Of a stretch of DNA of 64,000 nt, positions 49,031-62,083 are shown piece after piece. Origin of the DNA: Polytrichum commune (lineage: Eukaryota > Streptophyta > Polytrichopsida > Polytrichales > Polytrichaceae). Below the pieces are notes generated by a model, which made no database searches, was not told the origin of the DNA, and was given only the letters and a program-made list of their open reading frames with translations. Position numbers and translations under genes: made by a program. The stretch spans positions 20,520,001 through 20,584,000 of the forward strand of contig OX485809.1 of NCBI GenBank assembly GCA_950295325.1, given 5' to 3'. Positions within the stretch are counted from its first letter, which is position 1; each line of letters opens with the position of its first letter.

Positions 49031-49528
49031 TTGTTTTCACACAAGGTTTGCATCCAAGGCCGCCTCTCCACCCAACCCTTGGTTGAATCTATTGTGCAAG
49101 TGCATGGCCTTGGGGGTGGCCATCACCCCAACTTCCGAGCTCTCAAAGTGCCTACACACCACATGGCACTCTATTTCAAACATGGAAATTCAAGAAAAAA
49201 GGCAAAAAGAAAAATAGACCAAACTTGTCATCAACATCGTCTTAAAGGAGGACAATGCCTATTGTGTAACAATTGGCAACATCCCATAATCCACCTGCCC
49301 GAATTTTATCAAAATGTCCTCTCATGCTTTGGGAAAGAAAGGGAAATGCTTGTAGTGCAAACACCTTCACTACGTGTACATATATTCTTATGCAAGGTGG
49401 ATTATGACAATGACAACTTTAGGACGGCTCCAATGTATACCTATAACGAGGTCTTGCAACTACTAGAGTTGGCCGTATCATCGAGTGTGAGTAGTGATGA
49501 TATTGTAGTGTTTACCATATTGTTTTAA
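49031..49528 (+). CDS. Hypothetical protein or gene relic
   Basis: An open frame of 165 codons starts right of the repeat above. It contains a basic stretch (SRKKAKRKI), a possible CX2C (CLLCNNW), and an acidic-hydrophobic C-terminus (YNEVLQLLELAVSS). I do not recognise a family. An overlapping frame at 48,969-49,217 ends in a similarly basic tail, suggesting a frameshifted older coding region. There is no strong promoter or splice evidence. It may be a random open frame in decayed repeat DNA. Confidence 0.25.
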   Translation: MFSHKVCIQGRLSTQPLVESIVQVHGLGGGHHPNFRALKVPTHHMALYFKHGNSRKKAKRKIDQTCHQHRLKGGQCLLCNNWQHPIIHLPEFYQNVLSCFGKEREMLVVQTPSLRVHIFLCKVDYDNDNFRTAPMYTYNEVLQLLELAVSSSVSSDDIVVFTILF

Positions 49529-51147
49529 AAACGTCAGTACATGACTTTATATGTTTGGAAAATTATATTGTTGCATACCTAAAATTGTTTTGAAATATTA
49601 TAATAAAATATCAGAATTTTATATTATTATCCAATTTTTACATGGTAATAAGTTCCGTCGTTTGTGATCCCTTGAAATGTGTTACTATACAAATAAAATA
49701 CACAAATTTTATTTGCCAAAATTTATAACATGACCCCTAACATATGTGCAAATTATCTAAATTTGGATTCATTACTCACATGTTACTGCTCATTGCTCAT
49801 TGCCCATCACTCATGTCTTAGCCTCCCTCCTTTTGTCTCTTATCATCGACCAATCCAATTACTCGATACTTACAGTGCCACTAACCCCTGCCCTTTGCTC
49901 ATGCTCCCCCAAAACGTTTTGCATATGAAACTCCAAACTATGTTGTGGAATATTGTAGGCATAGGGTAGAATATAACAGTCGCATCCAACATTTAGGCAT
50001 ATACGGGGACTGTAAAATTAAGCAAATTCCTACATGAGCACATCAACAACCCCCCATAACATGATAGCCAAGGTGAATATAATGTGAACTACTTTTAGCA
50101 TTTTCATATACTTATCTGACCGATCTTATTTTTTATATTTACATTATAGACTTTCATATGTACACATGCATTGAAAATCTCGTAAAGGTTAATATTTAAA
50201 TAAGGCAAGTAAACCTCACAATATTTTTATATGGTAGATTTTATAACGCCCAAACTAATCACGTGTGGCCCATGTAATGTTCATGTAAAAGATTCAAATA
50301 TCAATTGCATTAACACTTATTTGTCATGTGGTATATTCCACTAAATCTAATTGTTTTAATTATACCCTTGATGTTGAGGGCATTGATTCCACTATCATCA
50401 ATGTTTGTTTGATCGGCCACTTGTAAGTTGAAGCAAACTCCATGACTATGATACGTGACCAAAAACCTATGCATCACAACAAGACTCGAGAAGATCCAAC
50501 GATCTTAAAATTGGGGGGTTATTGAGTGGGAAAGCCAATGAAAATCACGATTTTGAAGTTTGGTGATGGGATAGATGAGATCTTTTGACGATATTAGAAA
50601 GACGTGTATAGAACAAGAAGGCTCATATGTGAGAAATTGGGTTCCCAAATTTTTCGCTATGATGTTTCTAATGCACGTTGATCGATGAAAAATATTTCGT
50701 CGCTTGTGGGTTGATTACATGTTTTTTTTGTCGTAAACGGAGGATTGTGACAATTGGTATCAAAGCACGATTCATCTCACAAGCTAAGTATGGTGCCAAG
50801 TAAAACTCAAACCAAATCAATTGGGTACCAAAAAAAACCCTATTTACACCACACCAATATTGGGTGCATTAAAAGAATGTGATTTTCTAAGATGAAAATG
50901 TAACTCGCCCTACATCCACTTCATGCCACCTTTCACTCAAACGTTTGTTGTCCATCTCCAAAACATCATCACCAAAACATGATGGGGGGGGGGGGGGGGG
51001 GGCATTATTAGGGATTGTTTTCCCCGGTCCTAACATTATAACTCTTGGTTTTCCACATTTAGAATCGTGAGTGAAGGGGATGATTCACCGGCGGACGCAA
51101 GGTGGTGCCCCGAGCTCTAACCCTAACCCCTTCTTTGCCCACCCATC
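49529..51147. other. Intergenic, dispersed repeat fragment and G run
   Basis: Near 49,770-49,830 the TGCTCATTGCTCATTGCCCAT segment is an inverted copy of the dispersed repeat at 38.37, 41.01 and 57.84 kb. A 19-base G run is at 50,984-51,002. No gene is seen. Confidence 0.4.
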
Positions 51148-51150
51148 TTA

Positions 51151-51595
51151 GGGGCGGTTTACACTATGGACCATGAAGTCGTCCCACGGCCGTCTAAGCG
51201 ATGTGATTGGACGTTGAAGTCGTCCCGGGACGACTTGGGTTTACACCAAGGAAAAAATGGCAGAGTGACCACGGAGGTTGAGGTCCACAAAATATTATTT
51301 TTTAAGCCTACTCTATCCACTGCCATGGTCCAACGGGTTTTCCGTTGGGACAAGCAAAAGAGGTGGTCCGGGAAAAAGAGCAAGGGCCCATGTCAGAAAA
51401 ATGCCGTTTTAAGCCTTTTTGGTGCATGGTCATTCTTCATGGTCCACATTCGGTTTACACCTAGTGAAGGGCCCATGAACCATGAAAACTAATATTTTAG
51501 TAACTCGGACCATGGAAGTCGTCCCATGAAGTCGTCCCACGCAAAATAGGCCTCTTACGTGGGACGACTTCATGGTCCATAGTGTAAACCGCCCC
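51151..51595. mobile_element. PIF/Harbinger-like MITE, family 2, 445 bp
   Basis: The ends GGGGCGGTTTACACTATGGA and its exact complement are perfect inverted repeats that extend inward through CCATGAAGTCGTCCCA. The duplication is TTA (51,148-51,150 and 51,596-51,598). Inside, GAAGTCGTCCC occurs several times in both orientations, including a GTCGTCCCGGGACGAC palindrome at about 51,219-51,234. No open frame of note; the near-perfect ends suggest a recent insertion. Confidence 0.9.
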
Positions 51596-51817
51596 TTATT
51601 GCACAATTCTCTAGTAGCCAACTCATTCTCGTTTCTAAAAAAAAACATGGGTTGACCAATTCCACCGTCTTCTTTAAGCAATTGATCATTCACTTTTTAA
51701 ATTCAAGATACCACTAAGATACACTGCATAAGCCAAAAAGGTAGACTTTTGGATGCACTGACCCTTTTTGTCTTGGAAGGACTACAACTGCATTTTCTTT
51801 TCGCAAATTCATAGAGT

Positions 51818-52327
51818 GGGCCATGCTAATCTCAGGCACACGAGACTGAGAGCCCGTGACCATTACACTTCACGCACTCTTGTTGGTGGAAAAGGCGGAG
51901 CCGGTTCAAGTCCGCTACTTCACACTACGCTTGAGGGACCAACGGAGTATGTGAATGCAAGATGGATGCAAAATGTACATGGATTCCTACGTGGTATCGA
52001 ATGGATCATGTTTCATGGTCACTTGGACTATTTTCAAAAACCACCTCTTGGAGGTAGGTCTAACACAAAACCAGGAGACCATGGCACTCTGAACATTCAC
52101 AATCGTTGATTTATTCTATTGTGTCGTGTGTGAGGACCCGTGCGAATAAAAATTCATTGAAACATCATGTGGTTGTGGGTCCAGTCACATATAACTTCAC
52201 ATTACACTTGAAAATTTGTGACCACACTACATGATTTTGGAGGTGTCTTGGGACGGCCTTTGGACACTTTCCTTTGGGCTCCCACAATTTCATGGTCACG
52301 GCTCTTGGCTCGTGTGTGAAGTAGCCC
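51818..52327 (+). mobile_element. PIF/Harbinger-like MITE, family 1, copy 3
   Basis: From ACACGAGACTGAGAGCCCGT to GGCTCGTGTGTGAAGTAGCC it follows copy 1 (15,764-16,261) closely and in the same orientation. The left terminus is eroded (GGGCCATGCTAATCTCAGG in place of GGGCCACTTCACAC), so the left border is approximate and no duplication is visible. Confidence 0.75.
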
Positions 52328-55116
52328 TCGCGTACTATGAAACTTCAAGCTTGAATCAATGAATGCAAAATGTTTGGAACAATAACACCTGATTGTGTTT
52401 GTTGTAATTGTTATGACTCACAACAATACGTTGTTCCATCACTTTATCAAGAAAGTTGACATTGTCCAACCCTTCCCATTACTACAATATTTATCCACAT
52501 GCGATCATTGGTAGTACGGTAAGTGATAAATACATTTGATATGAATTAATTCAAATTTTGAAGAAAGTACAACATGGTGGTTTTCCATTAGTTATAACAC
52601 CTACAAAAGTCCACTTGTCACCTCACAAAATTAGCATTTGAACATCAAAGTGTCAAACATACCTAGCACCTACCCTATAATTCTAGCATTTTACTATAAT
52701 TTTATACAAATAGAAAACACTATCATTATCTCATGTATATTCATGTGAAATGTTATTTGATCCCACCCCTGCATAAACACTACTCAATAGTTGAGTTATG
52801 TTTATGGCCCCCCGCAATACATTTGAGAGTAAGGACTCCGGATGTCAGTATCCAATTGCTTCATATTGAATTTCAAGTTAGGGCAGTTGAGTAATGTTAT
52901 GTAAAGGTTGAGGTTGTTAGTAATGATTTGTTGTATACCGATGTATCTCATCCATGACTAAAAAACACCAAGAACCATATGAGGTTAAAGCACCTGAATT
53001 CAAACCAAGACAACCCCCAAAACCAACACCCTCAAAATTTTGCATAGTAAGTAGATATTGGCCATGAGAGTGTTCACCATGTGAACAATACTACACCCCC
53101 CCCCCTTTAGTGGTTCTAGGTAACAAACATAGTTTTCATTTTTTAAATGTGTATTATTCCAATATGGGAGGGGGGGGGGGGAATAACTTGAAGTACACAT
53201 GGTCTCCTTTTTACTACATGGGAATAATAATAAATAAAATAAAATAAGTTCATCAAGCTACCACATGTATGCCAAATACCTTAACTTCTTAGTTTTAAGG
53301 TGCTCCTACATTAACACTTATGAAATTATTTGTAGTTAGTATGACACGGGAATTGAAAGCATCAAACAAATATAATGATCTGGCATGTCTTAGAATAACC
53401 ATGAACTTGGAGGGTGAAATTGTAAACCAAAGCGTATGAAATGTATAAGGTATGTGGGTGTGTTATTCATTTACGTTCTTAATCAAACACCTATATTTGA
53501 TTGGTGTGTGGTTAGGTGAGGAACAAAGCACGAACACTGTAAAGACATACATTTAAATGAGGTTGGATTACATATGTAAATTTGATTAACTACTCCACAC
53601 TTGATAATGAACACAATTGGAAGGAGTTGTGTATTCGGTTCATGAACCTAATTACCATAAATATATTAGGAGAGGCATGGTTTTAGACCTGGTTTTTGTT
53701 GATGCTTCATCATATATTTGCTAGTGCAACACAATTTTTTTTTAATCTTAGGTTTGATATGTGTGGAATCTAAGGTAGAGCCGTCCATAACCAATCACTT
53801 ACAAGAGTTTGCACCATACTTGGATAAACTTATAAGGCGGTGAAAATTGTTCATGTGTAAGAAAATAGAAAATAGGAGGATTGCAATTATTTTCGGTAAT
53901 TTTATTCCCTAATTGAAATTACCTTGGGATTTTGAAGCCAAAATTTGGGCCAAACACATTACCAATGTCTAGAATTTGTCATTTGTCATAACCACTCATT
54001 TTCAAACAAAATCCTCCTTAGTTTAGCACTCAAAACCAGGGACATGTGTCATGGCACTATCAATTCCCTAGCGATACCATATTTGAAGTTGGAGACTTAG
54101 AAACCAATAATTGACGGTGTACCACTTGGCAAGAAAGGTTTATTGTAACTACATTTGTGCGAACCTAGTTCCGTTCATCCAATTTGCCATCATCAACCAC
54201 AAATCTACTAGACACTTGGAGTTTGGAGGGAAATGCGGATCCTTGTCTTTCTCGTTGGAAGGGTGTGCATTGTTGTCGGTCATCATCAAAAAAAGTCTTC
54301 CATTGGCCCCGGATTGTGAGCTTTTTCCTTCAACCTTGGAAAATGCATGCACTCCTTCTTCTCTCTATAGCACCCACAACTGTTTGGAAGTTCATAGTCG
54401 AGTTTAAAAGAGTTTAAAGTTCTAAACACTCTTTTGGAGTTGCTTTTGGTCTGTAAGCACATGTTAAACACTTTCATAGAAATGAGAACAAATACCTTCC
54501 TAAGGCCTAGATTGTGACTTGTAGACCCTTGCTTTTTGGAAATATTTGATTATGATTAGTTCTGAAACTTTGACACTTGAAAGTGTACAACTTTCCCAAT
54601 TCATGAACAAATGGTATCAATGAATTCCTATCCGTCCCTCTTTCCAATGTTGCTTCTCTAGTATGTGAAATAACAAATGATCAATCCATTAGAAGCAAGT
54701 AAAGTGATTAATCGCCACCCTGGGTCATTCCTTCTCTTGTGATTTTTTTTTTGTTTTGGTGTGTGTATTTGATGCACCTTTGCAACCATCCATGTGTACA
54801 CATCAATTACCATTAATCTCAAAATCACCTTGCCAAATTGGTATACTAGTATGTAATTTATGTGATTACCAATAATACATGCCGCCATTCTCATTGACTC
54901 ATGCTCTAATTAAAGTGACAGTTGGCTATCATCACTTGCTACGCCCAAGCACGAAATGTTGAACCTTGTTTCAACCACCCATGAAAAGAAATCAATGAAA
55001 TCAATCCCAACCTTATTGAAATTCCATACCCTATAGATTCCCAATGGGGTCCTGATCAAGAATAGGCAATTCGACTCTAATTGGCAAAAGTAGGAGAACA
55101 TGAAAATTTAACCAAA
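52328..55116. other. Intergenic, C and G runs, no gene seen
   Basis: C-rich and G-rich homopolymer runs lie at about 53,095-53,106 and 53,167-53,180, some 60 bp apart and able to pair. Open frames at 54,111-54,407 and on the opposite strand carry no recognisable motifs. Confidence 0.4.
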
Positions 55117-55119
55117 TAA

Positions 55120-55958
55120 GGGTCGATTCACACGGCATCCCAAGTCTTGAGTCCCAAACTTAACATTTAAGTATATTTGGACAAACCACTTGTCTAAACA
55201 TAATAAGGGATGTGCACTTGTTGGATAAAAACATTAAACGACAACAACAAAAAGCAACAACGCAACAAGCACAAGTTCAAATGTTTGTATTCCATGTTCG
55301 CAAGCCATCATATTTGTGTAGTTTTGCGATCTAATGTACTTCATATTGGTGGTTGGAATTGTTAAATCCTAATTCCCAAGTCACTTGAGGTCAATCCGTG
55401 CAATCTCAATAATCGAGAGCATGGAAGTTGGGACTTACCACTTCACACGGGGACCCTGAGTCCTAAGTCCCAAGTGTGACATGGACACCTACACTGCAAC
55501 ACTCTTTGGAGGCGAGGCTTGGGACTTGTGTTGAGAGTTGGGTCGAGCAAAACTCCCCAACTCTCTACACAAGTCCCTGCGAATATGTTTGCATGAAATA
55601 ATCAACACCCAACTTCATTAATAATCAACCACAATGATCGTGGAGAACCGGCAGTTAGTTACAAATGGACCAGTTGAGTTTGAGAAATAACCGGTTGAAG
55701 TTCGAGACTGCAAGAAAATTACCGATCATTTTAAGGGGTTTCATAAAATATACCCCAAATTAATAAAGGAAAACCGGAGGATGTCAACATGCAACCAGTT
55801 GGACTTGCAAACACTAGAATCTCAACCGGTCATGCCCAAAAATCTCCCTGATCACAAATCAACCATCTTCAATTGGTTTCTTGAGACTCAAAAGTTGGGA
55901 CTTGCTAACATGAGTGGGACTTGGGACTTGGGACTTGGGAGCCCATGTGAAGCAGCCC
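55120..55958. mobile_element. PIF/Harbinger-like MITE, family 3, 839 bp
   Basis: The left end, GGGTCGATTCACACGGCATC then CCAAGTC, pairs imperfectly with the right end, whose complement is GGGCTGCTTCACATGGGCTC then CCAAGTC. The duplication is TAA (55,117-55,119 and 55,959-55,961). GGGACTTGG motifs recur near both ends and in the middle (about 55,430-55,520), suggesting subterminal repeats. No transposase is seen. Confidence 0.75.
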
Positions 55959-56228
55959 TAAGACCCACATTCCTTGACAGCTTTGTAGCATACCCCACTC
56001 GGTTGTGACCTTTTTGCCAGCACTGCGATTCAACGAATAGTGTATATATGTACTCAAAACTTTAATCAAAAAGTTTCAGTATCTGACATCCTATGCAATA
56101 AATGGCAGAAAGGCAATCAAAGGACAAGATTCGTATGCATCATTTGCACCTAACTTGGAAGTCCTAATAAGAGTATTCCCACGCATATGATAGCACACCA
56201 AATGGTCTCGTGTAAGTTATGGTGTTTA

Positions 56229-56655
56229 GGGCATCCCCAGGAGAGATAGTAAGCAACCCGCCAAAAATAATATATTATATGGTGTTTAGGGTGTTTGGGG
56301 AGCCCTCCATCTTGGGCGGGTCCGCTCATCTTGAGTCAGAGCCCACCAAAGCCTAGGCATACCCCCGGTATAATTAGGAAGCAATCAATAAGACAACGAC
56401 ACCTATTATCTGACATGGGATAAAGTAGGATATCGGAGTATCTGATATTAAAGTAATCTCTTGGCGGGCCGGAGGAGGGCCGCCATATGAACCATTTATG
56501 GCGTTGGAAGGCCTTTACTATACCCGGGCCGCTTCTAAATTATGCCGGACCGGACATTGGTGGGGATCAATTTATGCCGGTACCGCCACCTAAGAACCCG
56601 GGATGCCCCATTTTTGGCGTTGGCATGCCCTATGGCGAGGCTGCTGGGGACGCCC
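56229..56655. mobile_element. PIF/Harbinger-like MITE, family 4, 427 bp
   Basis: The ends GGGCATCCCCAG and CTGGGGACGCCC are inverted repeats with one mismatch, flanked by TTA (56,226-56,228 and 56,656-56,658). The interior is GC-rich relative to its surroundings, with several CCGG/GGGCC-containing short palindromes. GGGCRTCCCCA-type ends are familiar in Harbinger-type MITEs. The GC-rich stretch continues some 100 bp past the right end. Confidence 0.8.
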
Positions 56656-57834
56656 TTAGGGGTGGCCCGGGAAGGGGCATACGCCGGTTGGCATTTGGGC
56701 GGGCCCACACCCCCTATGTGGGGCCCGGCGAGCTACCGAAAACCTCTCAACTAATACTCGGCATTTTCGGGCAAGGCCACCTTGAAGGGCACTTGGAAAT
56801 GCAATAGAGTTATGTGTGAGGTCCCTCGAAGAAGGACGAAGCCGTGGGTAGGATCCTTCTTTGATGAAACCTTCTCATTAAGAGTTCATTTAGTTCATCA
56901 TGTATTGGAGCCAAGGCTCCTTTTTGATGGGTCCACTTTCCTTTCATTTGGTGGGTTTATTACTTTATTTTATGTCGGCTTTCAATGTGATCGACAACAT
57001 CAAAACGAATCAAACATATGTGCATTTCCTTATCCATTTTGCAAAGATTCATTTTAATTTGTTTTTGGAATCTCGCAACCATCTTAAACAACTACTCTAA
57101 ACCATGACATCATACTTGAGTCACAACAAGTGACAATCTACAAATGACTAACTACTGTAGAGACACACACACACACCCACATCTGACACAACAAAGGGCA
57201 AATAATCATTTACTAACTAGACATCTAACTTATGATGTAGCCACCCTTCCTGAGAAAAATCAAAAGTTCCATAGAAGTCAACATAATCCACAAAAAATAA
57301 AAAATAAAATAAAAAATTGTTCATGGGCAAAATGTTTGCAAACATAACCTAAACAATTTTTTCGTTCTTTACACTCAATGCACAAATTGCAAGGATTTGA
57401 TCGGCAAGGGGTAGGCCAGGATATTGCAAAGAAAATTTATCTGAAAACAAGGTGCAAAAGTTGACTCCTATTTTCTAAGTCAATGTGATATCGAAGCGTG
57501 GCTTGTATATTATGAGATAGAACGTTGTTTGTGGATAGTTATGGGATATGGTTTGACGGGTTAATTCTCTAATGCCTTTCCATGTGATGGGAGTTTATTT
57601 TTTCCATTTTTCTTTTTGGCAACCAAGATTAATTTCGAGTGTTATATGCCTTTCTTTTTGCTTGTGACAGGTGCAAAGAGGGGCCTTGATTGGAGCCCAT
57701 TTAAAAAGTTGGGTGAAACTTTGGGACGTCCTCTTTCCTCCTACCAACTTTGAGAGAATTTAGGATCTAATATAGGGTATGCACATGGGATCTGTTGTCC
57801 TAAATCCTAGGTTGGCATAGGCAAGCTAGCTTAG

Positions 57835-58065
57835 CCCATGAGTGGTGCTAATACATGAGTGGTGAGTGGTGAGCGGTAACACATGAGCAGTGAGGGAAGA
57901 AACATGTTTGGAAATACATCCACTATTATCCTATAGATGTGGTTTTTTGTTTTGGCAAAATTAATATCATAATTTGAGTGGGGAGTGCTAACAAAATGCT
58001 ATTAAGCTCATAAATGCCTTATTCTACTTTCAAAACAAAAATCCGAAACATTGCATATGTGAATG
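57835..58065 (+). repeat. Dispersed repeat fragment
   Basis: GAGCAGTGAGG..GAAA(C)ATGTTTGGAAATACA, then ATCCTATA.(A/G)TGTGG and TTTTGGCAA, then GAGTGGGGAGT..AACAAA.TGC, matches 41,010-41,180 and in part 38,370-38,450. This identifies a repeat family with at least four fragments in the window. Confidence 0.55.
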
Positions 58066-58520
58066 GAGGTGTGACCAAGCAAAAGATTTTGAAAAGCCTT
58101 GGACCTTGTATTTCTCATGAAACTTGAACAAGACTTTGTGCACCACGTTACCAATTGAAGCAAGGCTTGGAATTCCAAATACCGACTCAAATGTGAGGAA
58201 TTCTTGGGAACCCTTGCAATGCTAAGAACCTATTCTTGCCACAATTCTCCATGATTAAGTTTTCTATCTATTTCACAATGAGCAAATAAACAACCCAACT
58301 ATAGATGTGTACAACATAAAACAAAACAAATCCTTGTAAATTTAATGAACGTTCGAGATGCATGACAACATGCCCTTCAACCATAACAAGAATGCACATG
58401 GCACTAGTGGCAAAAATAGTGGTTTGCCACACCCAAGCCTACAACATGCTTTTAATATTTTCCCTTAGCCATATATTTGTCCCAAATAAACATGTTTGGT
58501 ATGACTAGTCTCCTCCCCGG

Positions 58521-58840
58521 CAGTGTGTACGTTTGACAAAGTTTTTGCAAGTTTTTGACATTTGAAAAGCAAAAACTTGCACAAAAACAAAAATGCACGT
58601 CAATTGACACGCACGATTTAAAATTTTGACATGTAGTGTGACTCGTGAAGAAAAAAACCACACGTCAATTGACATTTAGAAATTGAAATGACATGTACCC
58701 CTAGGCATGTGACATTGAGGTGACATTTTAGAAGAAAATGCAGATGTCAATTGACATTCATTTCGTGTTTTAGAAAACGTCACGTGACACTTCAAATTTG
58801 AAGTTGAATGTCAAATAAAATTTGCCAAACATACACACTG
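58521..58840 (+). mobile_element. hAT MITE, short member of the 4.4-kb family, 320 bp
   Basis: The ends CAGTGTGTACGTTTGACAAA and the complement of TTTGCCAAACATACACACTG are nearly identical to those of the elements at 9,737 and 33,906. Both subterminal regions of those elements (AATGCACGTCAATTGACACG on one side, AACGTCACGTGACACTT on the other) are joined with little between them. The flanks CTCCCCGG/CTCCAAGG agree at 6 of 8 positions, an aged 8-bp duplication. Confidence 0.82.
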
Positions 58841-60252
58841 CTCCAAGGCACTAATATCCATCTCCCTCAAGAATTTTTTTATGAACCAAATGGGTGCCTA
58901 ACTTAGATATTTTCCTTGGGAAGAGGGCAATGAAGTGGGCCCTTGTAGATCCCGTGCCTTTATAGGCTAGGCCCAAGCTTCTCGGCTCGAGAATAGCTAA
59001 TTATAAGCATCCATAATATATACCCTGTCTGTAGTGGAATTAAGTTCACATGCAACAATGCGGCGTCAACATACTAGCCGGGTACACTAGCCACTTAACA
59101 TTATTCCGTTGCATGCTTGTGTTCCATTCTATATTTAGCATCTGACATGGGCCTCCATTATCTTATTTTCATGGGAAGAAGCCTAGAAAATACGAAGAAA
59201 TTGACGCTGGTACAAATAATGACTAGTGTCGATTTGAATAGTAAGAATGTTGTGAACAACGTCACTGTCTTCAATGGTAGTGTTATTGTTAGTAGTATGT
59301 CCAAGGAGTAATATTGGGATGAACAATGTTTCTTGCGAATATTCTTGGGATGAATAGTAATTCTTGCACATAGTGCTGGGAGTATAAGGGTGAGTTTTCA
59401 TGTAGGTTGCGTACCCACTAGATTCTAGATAATAGCGGGTTGGAGGTGTTCGCATGTTGGTAAGCACAAGTCACCCGTCCAACTGCATTCTAGATGTCCA
59501 CTAGACTTCCATGCGCCCACTACAAAATTTCTAACCTACAAGTGCCCGGTCACCAAAGAATTAAGACCGGTTGAAAACTCAAGAGAACCAATGTTGGTCT
59601 AAAACTACATCCTTGATAGCTAGGAAGAGGAGGTTAGTAGGTGGGCCTGGATTGGAGAAGATGGGGAGTAGCTAGTTGGCACATACAAACCCTACCCCAC
59701 CAGATTCCCTCTACATTTGGGCAGGTTTGTCCTTATTCACACTAGAATTTGGTGGGTGAGCGGTCTATATGGAAACTCAACCTAACTCCACCCCACTTTC
59801 CAAGTTTAGCTTGAAGGTATGCATAGTAAATGAATATTTCCACTTTGTTCGAGGGACTCGTGAAATATAATTGACATATTCCTTGGTCATGGAACCAACC
59901 CACATGAATGAATAATGTTATGCACATGCGTCATGTGTTATATATGTATATGGCATCTTGTGAAGCGTAATTTGGACAAGAGTGTTTCCAAGGACTTGTA
60001 GGGATCCAAGAGTGTTTGGCTCTAAGCTTCGTGGAAGTAGGTTGTGTGCGTGAATAGATTGTCTCTTCACCCATATAAATAATCTTGGGTCAATAATTGA
60101 TTGGTGTAAATCGTGGTAATAAATATCAAAATAGTGTGGAATTTTCAGTATAGGAGCGTGGGATAACCTAATTGCACATATCAATGTACATATATAATAT
60201 ATCAAGCTCAATTTCTTGATTATTTGTAGAGAAAATTTGAGGTAAATGGACC
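58841..60252. other. Intergenic, no feature seen
   Basis: Short frames near 59,117-59,467 on both strands show no family motif. No repeats or element ends were identified. Confidence 0.45.
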
Positions 60253-60255
60253 TAA

Positions 60256-60686
60256 GGGTTGTTTTACACACGTGACCAAGAGCTTTGTAACATAAACTTT
60301 GACCAATTTAATCTCGTTTGGCTCTTGGTCAAAGTTTACGTTAAAATGTAAATCCAAGAATGTAGCGTTTTTCACGTAAACTTTGACAATTGGAATACTA
60401 AGAAATAGAAGTTGTTAACACTGTATTAATATTTTGAAGGTCATCTTCATCTTGTTTGTGTTAAAACAACTTATTTGGGTTGTAATCACCACAAAATTCG
60501 GGTGGTCATCAAACAATATCCATTTTTGGACATTTTATTACTTTTTCAACCATGTTATTGACATGGTCAATCTATTTTTTTGTTGACCTTGTGTAATCCA
60601 CAGTGGAACTACCACTCATTTCTCAATCAATAAGGGAATTTAGGAAACGATGGTCGTGGTTTGTGATCATTGGTGGAAACATGCCC
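60256..60686. mobile_element. Candidate Harbinger-like MITE, family 5
   Basis: The left end, GGGTTGTTTTACACACGTGA, and the right end, whose complement is GGGCATGTTTCCACC, are only partly complementary. Both are flanked by TAA (60,253-60,255 and 60,687-60,689). Within the left part CAAAGTTTACGTTAAAATG and the TAACATAAACTTTGACC segment form a small inverted repeat. Borders are tentative. Confidence 0.45.
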
Positions 60687-62044
60687 TAATTTAGTTTAGT
60701 TACTCATCACTAATTGGTAGGTGAGAGTCGGCAAAGGTGTTTGAAGGGTAGAGATTTTGTTCATTAGGAATCCTACTTATGGGGTTAGGGGAATGCATTC
60801 ATGGGTATTGGAAGAGTCTAGTAGCAAGTGCTTGAATATTGGCAACATCTTTCGTGGGAGTAGTTTCAGGTTAGACTTTTGGTGGTGAGGCGACGATTAG
60901 TATTTCAAGAAGATTGAGTTGGGTTAAGGGTTTGAGTATAAGGACTCCTCACCCTCTCCGTATTAGATTTAGATTCAGAGTTGGGATAAGGGAGTGATAA
61001 CTGTCGATGATTTAGATGATTGGGTATTAATCTCTTGAATTTGCAATTCACTGATGGATTATAAATGTTGAGATCGATCTCACATCCTAGCTTCAATCTT
61101 GAATGGTGCCATGGAAGGAATTTGTTGAAGGCATGGTTGAGTTGGTGGATTTGGAATGGGGTAAAGAGGTCCATTGGGTTTACATTGGAATGAAGAGCCA
61201 ATGCAGGGGAATGATGTGGATTACAAACCAAGACCAATTATTAAGTCTCTTGAAGCCCGTGAGTGCGAAAAATTATCACCAAATTTTGCAATGGAACATG
61301 AGTTTTCAATTGTAGATGTTATAAACATGCAATCATTTAATGCAGTCTACTAAACAACACGTCAAATTCCAACATCAACAAATATCATTAGATCACAATA
61401 GATTCTTACTTTCGTAATGTGTGATATGTTGAGCATGTGTTTCATGTCCACGTCTATCAAATCACGTCATGTCCTATGACAATAGCGTGATACCGCACCC
61501 AAAAACTTATTGTGAGTAGTAAGTGAGTTCAAAATTTTACCCAAGGGTAAATTAATATGACCAACACCGTGGTCAACATTTTAGTCGATTGCAAGGTGAC
61601 TACTACTTTGCAATCAATACTATAATTGACTGCGAATTTTTTTTTTTAAATCCAAAAAATTGGATTGTTATATCTTGTTGGTTGCAAAATCTAATCATCC
61701 AATTTTGGGGGAAAATTTTGGATTCTTTTTGTTTAGTAATCAACTGCCTAGTTGACTACTCCAAATTGATAGTTGCAATCAACTAAGAGAAATCAACTTC
61801 TAGGAAAAACCAAAAAAAAAATTCCAAAATTCCCAAAAGTTTTTTCTGGATGGTTAGATCTTGCATCCCAAAAGATCTAAGAGTTCAAATTATTTATGGA
61901 GGATTTTGTTAATTAAAAAAATATTTTAAAAATTAAATTGTTAGTAGCAGATGACAAGAGTAGTTGACCAAAAAAGTTTTACAATTTACAAAAACATTGC
62001 TACAATATAAAAAGAATACCACGTTAGCAAGCGTTGCATCAATT

Positions 62045-62083
62045 ATGATGTGATGTGATGTGATGTGATGTGATGTGATGTGA
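62045..62083 (+). repeat. Pentanucleotide microsatellite (ATGTG)n
   Basis: About seven perfect tandem copies of ATGTG (equivalently GTGAT) form an uninterrupted run. Confidence 0.95.
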
